A stretch of 64,000 nucleotides of DNA from Pseudomonas sp. B6002 (GTDB taxonomy: Bacteria; Pseudomonadota; Gammaproteobacteria; Pseudomonadales; Pseudomonadaceae), in the NCBI RefSeq assembly GCF_013385985.1, contig NZ_JACAOY010000006.1:774198-838197 (forward strand). The letters run 5' to 3'. Position 1 is the first letter of the stretch, and the number at the start of each line of letters is the position of its first letter. The notes beneath the pieces were generated by a model, which did no database searches, was not told the origin of the DNA, and was given only the letters and a program-made list of their open reading frames with translations. The translations under genes and the position numbers were made by a program. Shown here piece by piece: positions 37,951-46,973 of the stretch.

Positions 37951-38831
37951 CGCAGCCGGCAGATACCGGCCTTGTCGATCAAGTGGTCGAGCACGGCCAG
38001 GGCGGCCATCGACAGGGACTTGCGGTTCGGGTACACCGCATAGAACCCCTCGGTGGGCAGGTAGTATTCCGGCAGCACGCGTATCAGGTCCTTTTGATCG
38101 AATTGGGTGGCCACGTTGTTCAACAGGGCAATTCCCAGGCCCTGGTGGGCCGCATTGATCAGGCCCAGCATCGAGTCCGAAGAAAACCGGCCACGAATCG
38201 GCACGCTGTGGGTTTCATCGCCACGCATCAGCGTCAGCAGGTTCTCGTGGGTCTTGCCCAGGTACTGCAAATGTTCGTGGCCCATCAAGTCATCCAGGGT
38301 GTGCGGCGTGCCTTGCCTGGCCAAGTAGTGCGTGCTGGCATATAAGCCCAGGGTCACGTCGCGCAACTTGTGTATTACATAACTGGTTTTTTCAGGTTTA
38401 CCCACGCGCAGCAGCAGGTCGATACCTTCTTCGGTCAAGTTGGGTTCTATGTCGGAGACGATGAGCTCCAGTTCGATCACCGGGTACTTGTCGAGAAAGA
38501 CCTGCAAGAAGTTAGTGTCAGAGTATTCAAAGAAACTGGTGGATACATGCACCCGAACTTTGCCACGGGGTTCGCCGTCCATGTGTTTGATGGAGTCTAT
38601 CGCGGCATGAAGTGCGTCGATATTAGTGCAACTGTGCTGGTATAAGCGCTCGCCGGCTGCCGTGCAGCGCAGGGCCCGGGTGGAACGAAACAACAGCGGC
38701 GTGCCCATCATTTGCTCCAGGCTGGCCAGGCGCCGGCCCAGGGTATTGGCGGGCATGTCCAGCTTTTTGCTGGCCAGCGCCAGGCTGCCGCTGCGCACGA
38801 TTTGAACAAAGATAGCCACATCATCCAGCAT
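37947..38831 (-). CDS. LysR-family transcriptional regulator
   Basis: A regulator of about 294 residues: N-terminal HTH (VRSGSLALASKKLDMPANTLGRR region, residues 10-60) and a substrate-binding domain of the CrgA-like type (GKVRVHVSTSFFEY, GLYASTHYLARQG). Start at ATG 38831 gives the usual MLDDVAIFVQIV; a start seven codons earlier is possible. It converges on the AprBA-like operon and is transcribed away from the chemoreceptor gene. Confidence 0.85.
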   Translation of the reverse strand: MLDDVAIFVQIVRSGSLALASKKLDMPANTLGRRLASLEQMMGTPLLFRSTRALRCTAAGERLYQHSCTNIDALHAAIDSIKHMDGEPRGKVRVHVSTSFFEYSDTNFLQVFLDKYPVIELELIVSDIEPNLTEEGIDLLLRVGKPEKTSYVIHKLRDVTLGLYASTHYLARQGTPHTLDDLMGHEHLQYLGKTHENLLTLMRGDETHSVPIRGRFSSDSMLGLINAAHQGLGIALLNNVATQFDQKDLIRVLPEYYLPTEGFYAVYPNRKSLSMAALAVLDHLIDKAGICRLR

Positions 38832-39189
38832 AACGACCCTAGGCGCCCTCATGAGCGAAATACGTATGACGCCAAGCAGTACGCTATAGCGGAATTAGTT
38901 GTGATTAGTGCTGTTTCGAGCGGCGCGATAGTACGGTTTGAGTGACTAATAATAAATACCTAAATATGGATTTCAGTCCTCCATATTTGGATTTTTCATG
39001 TTTCGTTTATTCTTTGTTCAGCCAATGATATTGTGCGATGGCATTTTGACTCATCGCCAAGTAACAGCCTGGTTGTTTATCGAGCAAAGTGCTCCATTAA
39101 ATTTAATCTGCCCCCAGACGCTATCGCACACCTGCGAGGCGTCGGCGTTTCTGCGCGCCGAGCAAACGGGTGCAATGAGGTTGTTATAT
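38832..39189. promoter_or_regulatory. Divergent intergenic region with a 9-bp-arm palindrome
   Basis: About 358 AT-rich bases between the LysR gene (minus) and the chemoreceptor gene (plus). At 38962-38988 AAATATGGA and TCCATATTT form perfect arms around nine bases, a layout compatible with a LysR dimer site, followed by TTTTT. An open frame crosses the right part toward the receptor but lacks a ribosome site and reads unlike a receptor. Confidence 0.45.
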
Positions 39190-40761
39190 ATGTCGCGTGG
39201 ATTCGCCCTGGAACATCTGACTGTGCGCCGCAAGCTTGGCTTGGGGTTTGGTTTGCTTTTGGCATTCGCGGTGCTGCTGGCACTGACCGGGTTGTACGCC
39301 TTGCGCAGCGACGGCCAATCGCTCAAGCGCATCAACCGGTTGGGCAACCTGTTCGACCAGACCGTGTTCTCCCGTGACGCCAACTTTGTGTACGCCCTGA
39401 CTGCAGACGCCAGTCAATTGACCCGACACGATGCCAGCCTCGGGCAGATGGAAAAGTTGCTCGCCGGGATCGTCGCCGACGTGCACGCCGGGCAGTGGCC
39501 CCAGGAAGACCTGGCCAAGATCCGGCGCCTGGATGACAAGCTGCGCGCCTACATGAAAGCCCATGACGCGGTGGAAGCCGGCGTCGACGTGGGCCCCACG
39601 GTGCTCAAATTGAACGCCGCCCTGGCCACGCTGCAAGATGAAATCAATGTGCTCTACGACGTTGAAGCCGTGCGCGCCAAGCGGCGTGTCGAAGCGGTGG
39701 TGATCGTCCTCGGTTCGCTGACGCTGTTGGCCCTGCTGTTCGGCGGGTTGCTTGCCTGGCGCATCGGCCGGCAGATTGTGGCGCCGCTGCAACAGACCCT
39801 CGAGGCGGCCGAGCGCATCGCCAATGGCGACTTGACCGTGGAACTGCACAGCGAGCGTGCTGACGAACTCGGCCAGTTGCTGCGTTCGATCAACCACATG
39901 AGCCACCGTCTGCGCGACGTGATGGCCCAGATCGGCAGCAGCTCCCATCGCCTGGCCGCATCCGCCAGCCAGTTTGCCGCGATCACCGTGCAAACCCGCG
40001 CCGGCATCCACAGCCAGAAAACCGAGACCGACCAGGTCGCCACCGCCATGACCGAAATGACCGCCACCGTGCTGGAAGTGGCGCGCAATTCCGAGCAGGC
40101 CGCCCAGGCTGCCAAGCAAGCCGACACCCAGGCCAGCAGCGCCTTGCAGGTGTCGCAGCAAGCGGTGGAGCAGATTGAAACCCTGGCCCGGGACGTGGGC
40201 ATGTCGGCCGAGTCGATGACCCGCTTGTATAAAGAGAGCGAACGTATCGGCGGCGTGCTCGATGTGATCAAGGCCGTGGCCGGGCAAACCAACCTGCTGG
40301 CGCTGAACGCGGCCATCGAAGCGGCAAGGGCAGGGGAGGCGGGCCGTGGTTTTGCCGTGGTCGCCGACGAGGTACGCAGCCTGGCCAAGCGCACCCAGCA
40401 ATCCTCCGAAGAAATCGAGAGCCTGATTGCCGGGCTGCAACGCATTGCCGAAGAAAGCTCGCGACGCATGCAGGCCAGTGTGGTGCAGACCCAGTCCACG
40501 GTGATCGGCGTGCGCGACACCGGTGAGGCGCTGGCGACCATCACCCGGCAGGTGGCGGGTATCCAGCACATGAGCCTGTTGATCGCCACCGCAGCGGAAG
40601 AGCAGACCAGTGTGGCCGACACCATCCACCGCAGCGTCATGACCGTGCGCGAAGTGGCCGACCAATCGGCACAGGCCAGCGCGGAGATGGCCGACTCCAG
40701 CGTGGACTTGGCGCAGCTGGGCGGCGAACTGCAGAACCTGGTCAAGCGGTTCAAGGTGTAA
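39190..40761 (+). CDS. Methyl-accepting chemotaxis protein
   Basis: A 523-residue receptor. Helix 1 (about 15-37, [19 protein letters not shown]), a periplasmic four-helix-bundle sensor of about 150 residues, helix 2 (about 175-195), HAMP, then the signalling domain with the conserved hairpin [24 protein letters not shown] nine bases before ATG 39190 fixes the start. No NWETF-type C-terminal tether. The next gene begins three bases later, so chemotaxis input and c-di-GMP output are linked. Confidence 0.88.
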   Translation: MSRGFALEHLTVRRKLGLGFGLLLAFAVLLALTGLYALRSDGQSLKRINRLGNLFDQTVFSRDANFVYALTADASQLTRHDASLGQMEKLLAGIVADVHAGQWPQEDLAKIRRLDDKLRAYMKAHDAVEAGVDVGPTVLKLNAALATLQDEINVLYDVEAVRAKRRVEAVVIVLGSLTLLALLFGGLLAWRIGRQIVAPLQQTLEAAERIANGDLTVELHSERADELGQLLRSINHMSHRLRDVMAQIGSSSHRLAASASQFAAITVQTRAGIHSQKTETDQVATAMTEMTATVLEVARNSEQAAQAAKQADTQASSALQVSQQAVEQIETLARDVGMSAESMTRLYKESERIGGVLDVIKAVAGQTNLLALNAAIEAARAGEAGRGFAVVADEVRSLAKRTQQSSEEIESLIAGLQRIAEESSRRMQASVVQTQSTVIGVRDTGEALATITRQVAGIQHMSLLIATAAEEQTSVADTIHRSVMTVREVADQSAQASAEMADSSVDLAQLGGELQNLVKRFKV

Positions 40762-40764
40762 CCC

Positions 40765-42780
40765 ATGACAGAGGCGCTCGAACACCGCAGCTGGCTGTTG
40801 CCCGACGATGCACCCGTGCGCAGGCATCGGCTGCGTGCCTTGTCCCGGTTGGGCAAGGTGTCCCTCAGTTTTGTGCTGATTCACTTGCTGGTGACCCTGT
40901 TGTTTACCGTCAGCGGCTATCGCTTCAAGGCGGCGGCCGATGACGCGCTGCTGGGCACGCGTTTGAGCGCCATTGTGCAGGCGCTGCCAGTGGTGATCGG
41001 CGATGACTACCTGGGCGAACTGCTGGGTAACGGACCTTTCGATGAACCCCGCTACCAGGCGATGTTGCAGCGCCTGGACGGCTACGCCAAAAAAGCCGGG
41101 GTGGATTCGATCTATGTGCTCACCCAGCGCGAGGGCCACACGCTGTTCGTGATGGATTCGGCGAATGCCGCCGAGATCGCCAGCGGGCGCTACGGCCAAC
41201 ACCTGAGCCGCTATGACAGCGCGCCGCCGGAACTTGACCAGGTGTTTGCACAGCGCCGCAGCCAGTTTGTGGAATACAGCGACCAGTTCGGCGATTTTCG
41301 CTCGCTGTTCCTGCCCATCAGAGGCCCACACGGCAGCCAGTTGGTGCTGGGCGCGGACGTCAGCCTTGAGGCAATCAAGGCCGAACGCCGGGCGTGCCTG
41401 CTGCTGTTCCTCGGCATTGGCCTGACCACCTTTGTGCTGGGTTTGCTGGTGATTGCCAGCCGCGAGTTGCGCATCTCCGAGCTGGCGTTTGAAGATCCGC
41501 TGACCGGGCTGCCCAACCGCACGCGGTTCATCATGGACGTCAATCGGGCCATCGCCGCTGGCCATCGGCCGTTGTCGGGGCTGACCGTGGCGATCTTCGA
41601 CATCTGCGACGTCAAGCGCATCAACGCGCTGTACGGCTACGGCGATGGCAACCTGCTGCTGCAAGGCGTGGCAAGAAGGCTGGCGGCGGTGCTGGGGGAG
41701 GGGGAGTTGCTGGCACGGCTGCCGTCGGACGGCTTTGCCTTGCTGCTGCGCTGCGACCAGGACATCTGCCTGGCGCGGCTGGCACGCACCTTGGACAAAC
41801 CGTTCAGGCTTGGCGGCCAGCACGCGGTGATGGTCAAGGCGCGCCTGGGGTTGGCGCGCTACCCGATCCACGGTCGCAGTGTGCAGGACTTGTTGTGTTA
41901 CGCCGAAGTGGCGCTGGATGCCGCCCGTAACCAGGCGGTGAGCCATGTGTTCTATGACCCGGAACTGGAACAACGGCGCTTGCAGTCGATGGCGTTGCTA
42001 GATGATTTCGACCAGGCCATCGAGGCCGGTGAATTGCGCGTGTTCCTGCAGCCCAAGGCGCGGTTGAGCGATGGCCATATCGGCGCAGCAGAAGCATTGG
42101 TGCGCTGGGAACACCCGCGCCTGGGCCTGATTACACCGGGGGTATTCCTGCCGATCATCGAGGACAACGGTCGGATCTGCGCCCTGAGCCTGTGGCTGCT
42201 GCGCGAGTGCATGCAGTTGAGCCGGGCGTGTGACCTGCGCATCAGCGTCAATTTGAGCGTGCAGGATTTGGAGTCTCCCACCTTCCCGACCCAAGTCGAG
42301 GCCTTACTGGCACAGACCGGCGCCGATGCGGCGCAGTTGTGCCTGGAGATCACCGAGTCCAGTGCCATGCGCAACCCTGAGCAAGCGCTGGTGACGCTGA
42401 CCCAGTTGCGCCAGTTGGGGTTCTCGCTGGCGATTGACGACTTTGGCACCGGCTATTCATCGCTGGCCTACCTGTCGCGGCTACCGGTGGACGAGTTGAA
42501 GATCGACCGCTCGTTCATCACCCAGTTGCACCAGCCCGAGCAACAGGAAATCGTGCGGGCCATTATTCAACTGGGCTTGATCATGAACCTGCGGCTGGTG
42601 GCCGAAGGGGTCGAAGACCGGCAGGTGTGCACGCTGTTGGCCAGCTTCGGTTGCCATGAAGTCCAGGGTTACGTAATCGCCCGGCCCATGCCGGCCCAGG
42701 TGTTTCTCACTTGGCTGGCGGTACGTGCGGGGCATTGGACGCCAGATGCGCTGGCAGACGGCGCAAGGTCCACAGCGTAA
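40765..42780 (+). CDS. Membrane-bound c-di-GMP phosphodiesterase (degenerate GGDEF + EAL)
   Basis: A 671-residue protein: helix near 32-50, a periplasmic sensor of about 150 residues, helix near 212-232, a GGDEF-fold domain whose motif reads PSDGF (residues 320-324) and so cannot be a cyclase, and an intact EAL domain. EAL starts at Glu443; Asn of SVNLS, Glu of LEITES, DDFGTGYSSL, Lys of ELKIDR, Glu of AEGVE and Gln of VQGY are all present, so c-di-GMP hydrolysis is expected. The last 74 bases overlap the convergent MFS gene. Confidence 0.9.
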   Translation: MTEALEHRSWLLPDDAPVRRHRLRALSRLGKVSLSFVLIHLLVTLLFTVSGYRFKAAADDALLGTRLSAIVQALPVVIGDDYLGELLGNGPFDEPRYQAMLQRLDGYAKKAGVDSIYVLTQREGHTLFVMDSANAAEIASGRYGQHLSRYDSAPPELDQVFAQRRSQFVEYSDQFGDFRSLFLPIRGPHGSQLVLGADVSLEAIKAERRACLLLFLGIGLTTFVLGLLVIASRELRISELAFEDPLTGLPNRTRFIMDVNRAIAAGHRPLSGLTVAIFDICDVKRINALYGYGDGNLLLQGVARRLAAVLGEGELLARLPSDGFALLLRCDQDICLARLARTLDKPFRLGGQHAVMVKARLGLARYPIHGRSVQDLLCYAEVALDAARNQAVSHVFYDPELEQRRLQSMALLDDFDQAIEAGELRVFLQPKARLSDGHIGAAEALVRWEHPRLGLITPGVFLPIIEDNGRICALSLWLLRECMQLSRACDLRISVNLSVQDLESPTFPTQVEALLAQTGADAAQLCLEITESSAMRNPEQALVTLTQLRQLGFSLAIDDFGTGYSSLAYLSRLPVDELKIDRSFITQLHQPEQQEIVRAIIQLGLIMNLRLVAEGVEDRQVCTLLASFGCHEVQGYVIARPMPAQVFLTWLAVRAGHWTPDALADGARSTA

Positions 42781-43927
42781 CCAGCATCGCCGCGAGGGCA
42801 CACAGCGCAATCCCCACCACCATCGGCGCCGGGGTGTGGTCGGCAAACACGCCGACCAGCGTCATGGACGCGGCCGCGGTGATCATCTGGATCGCGCCCA
42901 GCAGGGCCGATGCCGAACCGGCCACGGCACCGTGATCTTCCAGGGACAACACACCGGCCGCCGGCAACAGCAGGCCGAGAAAACCGAAGCCGATAAACAG
43001 CAGTGTCATCATCACGGCCAGGCTGTTGCCCCACACCAGGGTGACAGCCAACACCGCCATCACCGCCGCCACGGCCATCACCGAACTGCGGATCACCCGC
43101 GCCAGGCCAAAGCGCGCACTCAGGCGCGCGGTGAGTTGGCTCATGGCAAAGAACGACGCGGCGTTGAGGGCGAAGCACAGGCTGAACTGGGTGGGCGTGA
43201 GGCCGTAGTATTCGATGTACACGAACGGCGCACTGCCGATGAACACGAAGAAGGTGGCCAGGCCAAACCCGCTGACCACTGCCAGCCCGATAAACACCGG
43301 GTCGCGCAGCAGCGCACCGTAACTGCCGATGGCCGTGCCGAGGGTCTTGCCCAGGCGCCGCTCGGCCGGATGGGTTTCGGGCAACTGCACGGCGGTCATG
43401 ACCAAACACAGCACCGCCACCACAGCCAGTGCCACAAACACTTCACGCCAACTCCACAGCGAAATCACCACACTGCCGGCCAACGGCGCGAGGATCGGTG
43501 ACACGCTCATCACCAGCATCAACAACGCCATCAGGCGCGCGGCCTCATGGCCGGTGTACAGGTCACGCACGATCGCGCGGGGAATCACCATCCCGGCACA
43601 CGCGCCGAAGGCCTGCAGGGCGCGGAAACCGATCAGCACTTCAATGTTGGGAGCCAATGCGCAGCCGACACTGGCCACGGCAAAAATCACCAGCCCCGCA
43701 TAAATCGGCAGCTTGCGCCCGAACACATCACTGATCGGCCCGTAGAACAATTGGCACACGCCAATGACCATGAAGAACACGGTAAGGCTCATCTGCACGG
43801 CGGCCGGCGAAGCCTGCAGGCTGGCGCCCAGGGTGGGCAGGGCGGGGAGGTAACTGTCGATGGCAAAGGGGCCGATGGCGGTGATCAACCCCAGGAGCAG
43901 GGCGAGGTGGGCGATGCTTCGAGACAT
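42707..43927 (-). CDS. Bcr/CflA-family MFS multidrug efflux transporter
   Basis: A 406-residue, twelve-helix protein. The N terminus AIGPFAIDSYLPALPTLG and the loop GPISDVFGRKLPIYAGL are typical of Bcr/CflA drug:proton antiporters (bicyclomycin, chloramphenicol in relatives). The C-terminal tail after helix 12 (about 23 residues) is encoded opposite the end of the EAL gene. Substrate not predictable. Confidence 0.88.
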   Translation of the reverse strand: MSRSIAHLALLLGLITAIGPFAIDSYLPALPTLGASLQASPAAVQMSLTVFFMVIGVCQLFYGPISDVFGRKLPIYAGLVIFAVASVGCALAPNIEVLIGFRALQAFGACAGMVIPRAIVRDLYTGHEAARLMALLMLVMSVSPILAPLAGSVVISLWSWREVFVALAVVAVLCLVMTAVQLPETHPAERRLGKTLGTAIGSYGALLRDPVFIGLAVVSGFGLATFFVFIGSAPFVYIEYYGLTPTQFSLCFALNAASFFAMSQLTARLSARFGLARVIRSSVMAVAAVMAVLAVTLVWGNSLAVMMTLLFIGFGFLGLLLPAAGVLSLEDHGAVAGSASALLGAIQMITAAASMTLVGVFADHTPAPMVVGIALCALAAMLVTLWTLRRLPAHLASNAPHVPPAK

Positions 43928-44032
43928 GGGATATCCGGGCGGAGCGAGGGTGGGTCAGCTTAAGGAATCGCTACCCGGCAAACAAGCGCGCCAGAGGTGT
44001 GTTGCGCCTCATCCTGAACAAACCCTCGCGGT

Positions 44033-44788
44033 TCAAACAATATCGTCGATCACGATATGGTGCTGCCCACGGCTGCACCGTTCGATCCGCGCCTCGACCT
44101 TGTACACCGCGCGCAGCATGGCTTCATTGATCACCTCATGGCTGGGCCCGCTGCCCTGGGCGGTGCCGTCAGCGATCACCAGCACCTGGTCGGCAAAACG
44201 CAGCGCCTGGTTGAGGTCGTGCAGGGCGATGAACACAATGACCTGACGCTTGCGGGCCAGGGCGCGCATGAAGTTCAGCACCTGGACCTGGCGGTGCATG
44301 TCGAGGGCGCTGGTGGGTTCGTCCATCAGCAGCACCTCGGGTTCGCGTATCAAGGTCTGGGCGATGGACACCAGTTGCTGTTGCCCGCCGCTGAGTTCAC
44401 CCAGGTTGCGAAAAGACAGATCGCTGATACCCAGGGCCTGCAGGGTTTCATCCACCAACGCCAGCTCGTTATCGTGCACCCCCCAGCCGGGCGCCCGTTG
44501 CTTGCGTGCCAGCAGCACCGACTCATACACGGTAAGGCGCGCGCTGGCGTTGAGGCCCTGGGGCATGTAGCAGATGCCCCGGGTGCCCTTTGTCGAACCC
44601 TCCAGCAGCACGTGGCCGGGCCCGTCGATCAGCCCGGCGATGCGCTTGAACAGCGTGGACTTGCCCGCTGCATTGGGGCCGACCACCGCCACCACCTGGC
44701 CACCCACCCAGCGGGCGGTGCTCACGCCGCTGATGATGGGGCGCTGGCCGTAGCTGGCGCCCAGGTTCTGCAGTTGAATACTTACCAT
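44033..44788 (-). CDS. Iron-siderophore ABC transporter ATP-binding protein (FecE/FepC-like)
   Basis: A 251-residue ATPase: Walker A GPNAAGKSTL, signature LSGGQQQLVSIAQ, Walker B VLLMDEPTSALD, H-loop ALHDLNQAL. The ALHDLNQALRFAD stretch is characteristic of the siderophore/B12 importer group. Last gene of the importer operon, overlapping the permease gene by seven bases. Confidence 0.9.
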   Translation of the reverse strand: MVSIQLQNLGASYGQRPIISGVSTARWVGGQVVAVVGPNAAGKSTLFKRIAGLIDGPGHVLLEGSTKGTRGICYMPQGLNASARLTVYESVLLARKQRAPGWGVHDNELALVDETLQALGISDLSFRNLGELSGGQQQLVSIAQTLIREPEVLLMDEPTSALDMHRQVQVLNFMRALARKRQVIVFIALHDLNQALRFADQVLVIADGTAQGSGPSHEVINEAMLRAVYKVEARIERCSRGQHHIVIDDIV

Positions 44789-45816
44789 GGGTTTTTCTTC
44801 CCGCTCAGGATCAGGGAAATAAAGAATGGTACGCCGATCAGCGAGGTGACCACGCCGATGGGGAAAATCGCACCGGGGATCAGGGTCTTGCTGACCACCG
44901 AACTGGCCGACAGGATCAGTGCGCCGGTGAGCAGTGAGGCAGGCAGGAAGAAGCGCTGGTCTTCACCAATCAGCATCCGTGCAATGTGCGGCCCCACCAG
45001 CCCGATAAAGCCGATGGTGCCGACGAACGCGACCGGGAATGAAGCAAGCAGGCTGACCATGATCAACGTTTGAAAGCGCAGGCTGCGCACGTTGATGCCA
45101 AAGCTGGCGGCCTTGTCGTCACCCAGGCGCAGGGCTGTCAGGGCCCAGGCGCGTCGGGCGAAGATTGGTAACGTGACCAGGATCACCAGGCAAATCACGC
45201 CGAGCTTGGGCCAGGTGGCTTTGGTCAGGCTGCCCATGGTCCAGAACACCACGGCGGCCACGGCCTGCTCGGTGGCAAAAAACTGCACCAGGGCCAACAG
45301 CGCGTTGAACGTAAACACCAGCGCAATGCCCAGCAACACAATGGTTTCGGCGGTGACGCCACGGCGCAGACTGAGGAAGTGGATCAGCAGCGCGCACAAC
45401 ATGGCCATGATGAACGCATTGACCGGCACCATGTATTGCGCCGCCAAGGGAAACAGCGCCACGCCAAACGCCAGGCCCATGGCTGCGCCAAAACTGGCAG
45501 CCGCCGAAAGCCCCAGGGTAAACGGGCTGGCGAGGGGGTTGTTGAGGATGGTCTGCATCTGCGCGCCGGCCAGTGACAGCGCCGCGCCCACGGCGACCGC
45601 CATCAAGGCAACGGGCAGGCGGATGTCCCACATCACCACACGCACCTGCGGTGCCGCGCTGTCGGGTGAAAACAGCGCGCCGAGCACCTCGTCAAGGCTG
45701 TAACGGGCCGGCCCCAGGGCGAGGTCGAGCAGCACACTGCACAGCAACAGCATGGCCAGGGCGCAGAGAACCAGGCGTTTGCGCAGTACCAGGCGGCGAT
45801 AAGTGGTTGTGCTCAT
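44782..45816 (-). CDS. FecCD-family siderophore ABC permease
   Basis: A 344-residue permease with about ten helices and the family stretches LPVALMAVAVGAALSLAGAQMQ, NPLASPFTLG and FIGLVGPHIARMLIGEDQR. Single permease gene, so it would act as a homodimer. Overlaps the binding-protein stop (ATGA). Confidence 0.9.
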   Translation of the reverse strand: MSTTTYRRLVLRKRLVLCALAMLLLCSVLLDLALGPARYSLDEVLGALFSPDSAAPQVRVVMWDIRLPVALMAVAVGAALSLAGAQMQTILNNPLASPFTLGLSAAASFGAAMGLAFGVALFPLAAQYMVPVNAFIMAMLCALLIHFLSLRRGVTAETIVLLGIALVFTFNALLALVQFFATEQAVAAVVFWTMGSLTKATWPKLGVICLVILVTLPIFARRAWALTALRLGDDKAASFGINVRSLRFQTLIMVSLLASFPVAFVGTIGFIGLVGPHIARMLIGEDQRFFLPASLLTGALILSASSVVSKTLIPGAIFPIGVVTSLIGVPFFISLILSGKKNPW

Positions 45817-46952
45817 GGTTTGAGGCTCACGAAGTAGCCGGGCTCATAGGGCACCGGCAGGAAGCGCTCGTGCAGTTCTCGGAACGCGACTGCCGGGTCG
45901 AGGTCGGCGAACAGGTCCGGGTGAAACCACTTGGCCAATTGCTGGATCGCCACGAACTGATACGGGCTGTTGTAGAACTGGTGCCAGATGGCGTGAAAGG
46001 CTCTGGTGTCCTGGGCCTTGATACCGGCATAAGCCGGGCGCTGGGTGTACCACGCCAACTTGCGCCGGGCCTGGGCCATGTCGGCGCCCGGGCCCACGCC
46101 GACCCAATGGCCGCCGGGGGCAAACGCTTCCCAGTTGGCGCTGGTCACCACCACCTGGGCCGGGTTGGCGACGATCACCTGCTCGGGGTTCAACTGGCCG
46201 AAGGTGGTGGGGATGATGCCCTTGGCGATGTTGTTGCCACCGGCCATCTCGACGAACAGGCCGAAGTTTTCATTGCCGAAACTCAGGCAGCAATCGTCGG
46301 TGTAACCGCCAATGCGCTCGATAAATACGTCGGGGCGCGCCGGCTGTTGCGCGGCGATGACATCGGTGACGCGACGGATCTGCTGGTTGCGAAACGCAAT
46401 GAAGGCCTCGGCCTGCTGCTCTTTGCCGAACAACTGACCAAACAGACGCATGGTCGGTTCGGTGTTGGTTATGGGCTGGTTGCGAAAGTCCACGTACACC
46501 ACCGGGATGCCCAGGGCGTCGAGTTTCTCGATGTAGCGCGCATCTTCAGTGGCGTGCTGCGCCTCGATGTTGAGGATGATCACGTCGGGGCGTTGGGCAA
46601 TGGCTTGCTCGATGTCGAAGGTGCCGTCTTCAAACCCGCCAAAGGTCGGGATGTTCGCGATCGCCGGAAACTTGCGCAAGTAGGCGCCGTAGGTGTCCGG
46701 GTCAGACTGGATCAGGTCCTTGCGCCAACCGACGATGCGTTCAATCGGGTTTTGCGTGTCCAACGCCGCCACCAGGTACAACTGGCGCCCCTCGCCGAGA
46801 ATTACCCGTTTGACCGGCAACTCGACCTGAACGTGGCGCCCGAGCAGGTCGGTAACCGTGGTGGGGGTTGCAAGGGCCGACGCCGAATACGTCAATAACC
46901 CGCTGAACAGCAGCGCTGCCAGGCGGTGGCCGCGTCGAACAATGGAATGCAT
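45813..46952 (-). CDS. Periplasmic iron-siderophore-binding protein
   Basis: A 379-residue class III binding protein. Signal peptide about residues 1-28 (LAALLFSGLLTYSASALA), then VTDLLGRHVQVELPVKRVILG, RPDVIILN and the long backbone helix. It carries two adjacent Cys (DDCCLSFG) that are unusual in this family. Starts 21 bases after the TonB receptor stop, so the receptor, binding protein, permease and ATPase are probably one transcript. Confidence 0.85.
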   Translation of the reverse strand: MHSIVRRGHRLAALLFSGLLTYSASALATPTTVTDLLGRHVQVELPVKRVILGEGRQLYLVAALDTQNPIERIVGWRKDLIQSDPDTYGAYLRKFPAIANIPTFGGFEDGTFDIEQAIAQRPDVIILNIEAQHATEDARYIEKLDALGIPVVYVDFRNQPITNTEPTMRLFGQLFGKEQQAEAFIAFRNQQIRRVTDVIAAQQPARPDVFIERIGGYTDDCCLSFGNENFGLFVEMAGGNNIAKGIIPTTFGQLNPEQVIVANPAQVVVTSANWEAFAPGGHWVGVGPGADMAQARRKLAWYTQRPAYAGIKAQDTRAFHAIWHQFYNSPYQFVAIQQLAKWFHPDLFADLDPAVAFRELHERFLPVPYEPGYFVSLKP

Positions 46953-46973
46953 GATGGTGTGCCCTTGCAGGTG

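Noticed and set aside
38998-39189. N-terminal extension of the chemoreceptor
   Set aside because: Lacks a ribosome site and would put 64 non-membrane residues before the first helix; the ATG at 39190 has GAGG.
39184-41973. 929-codon minus-strand open frame opposite the chemoreceptor and EAL genes
   Set aside because: Shadow of two genes with complete motifs; translation is His/Gln-rich and unlike any family.
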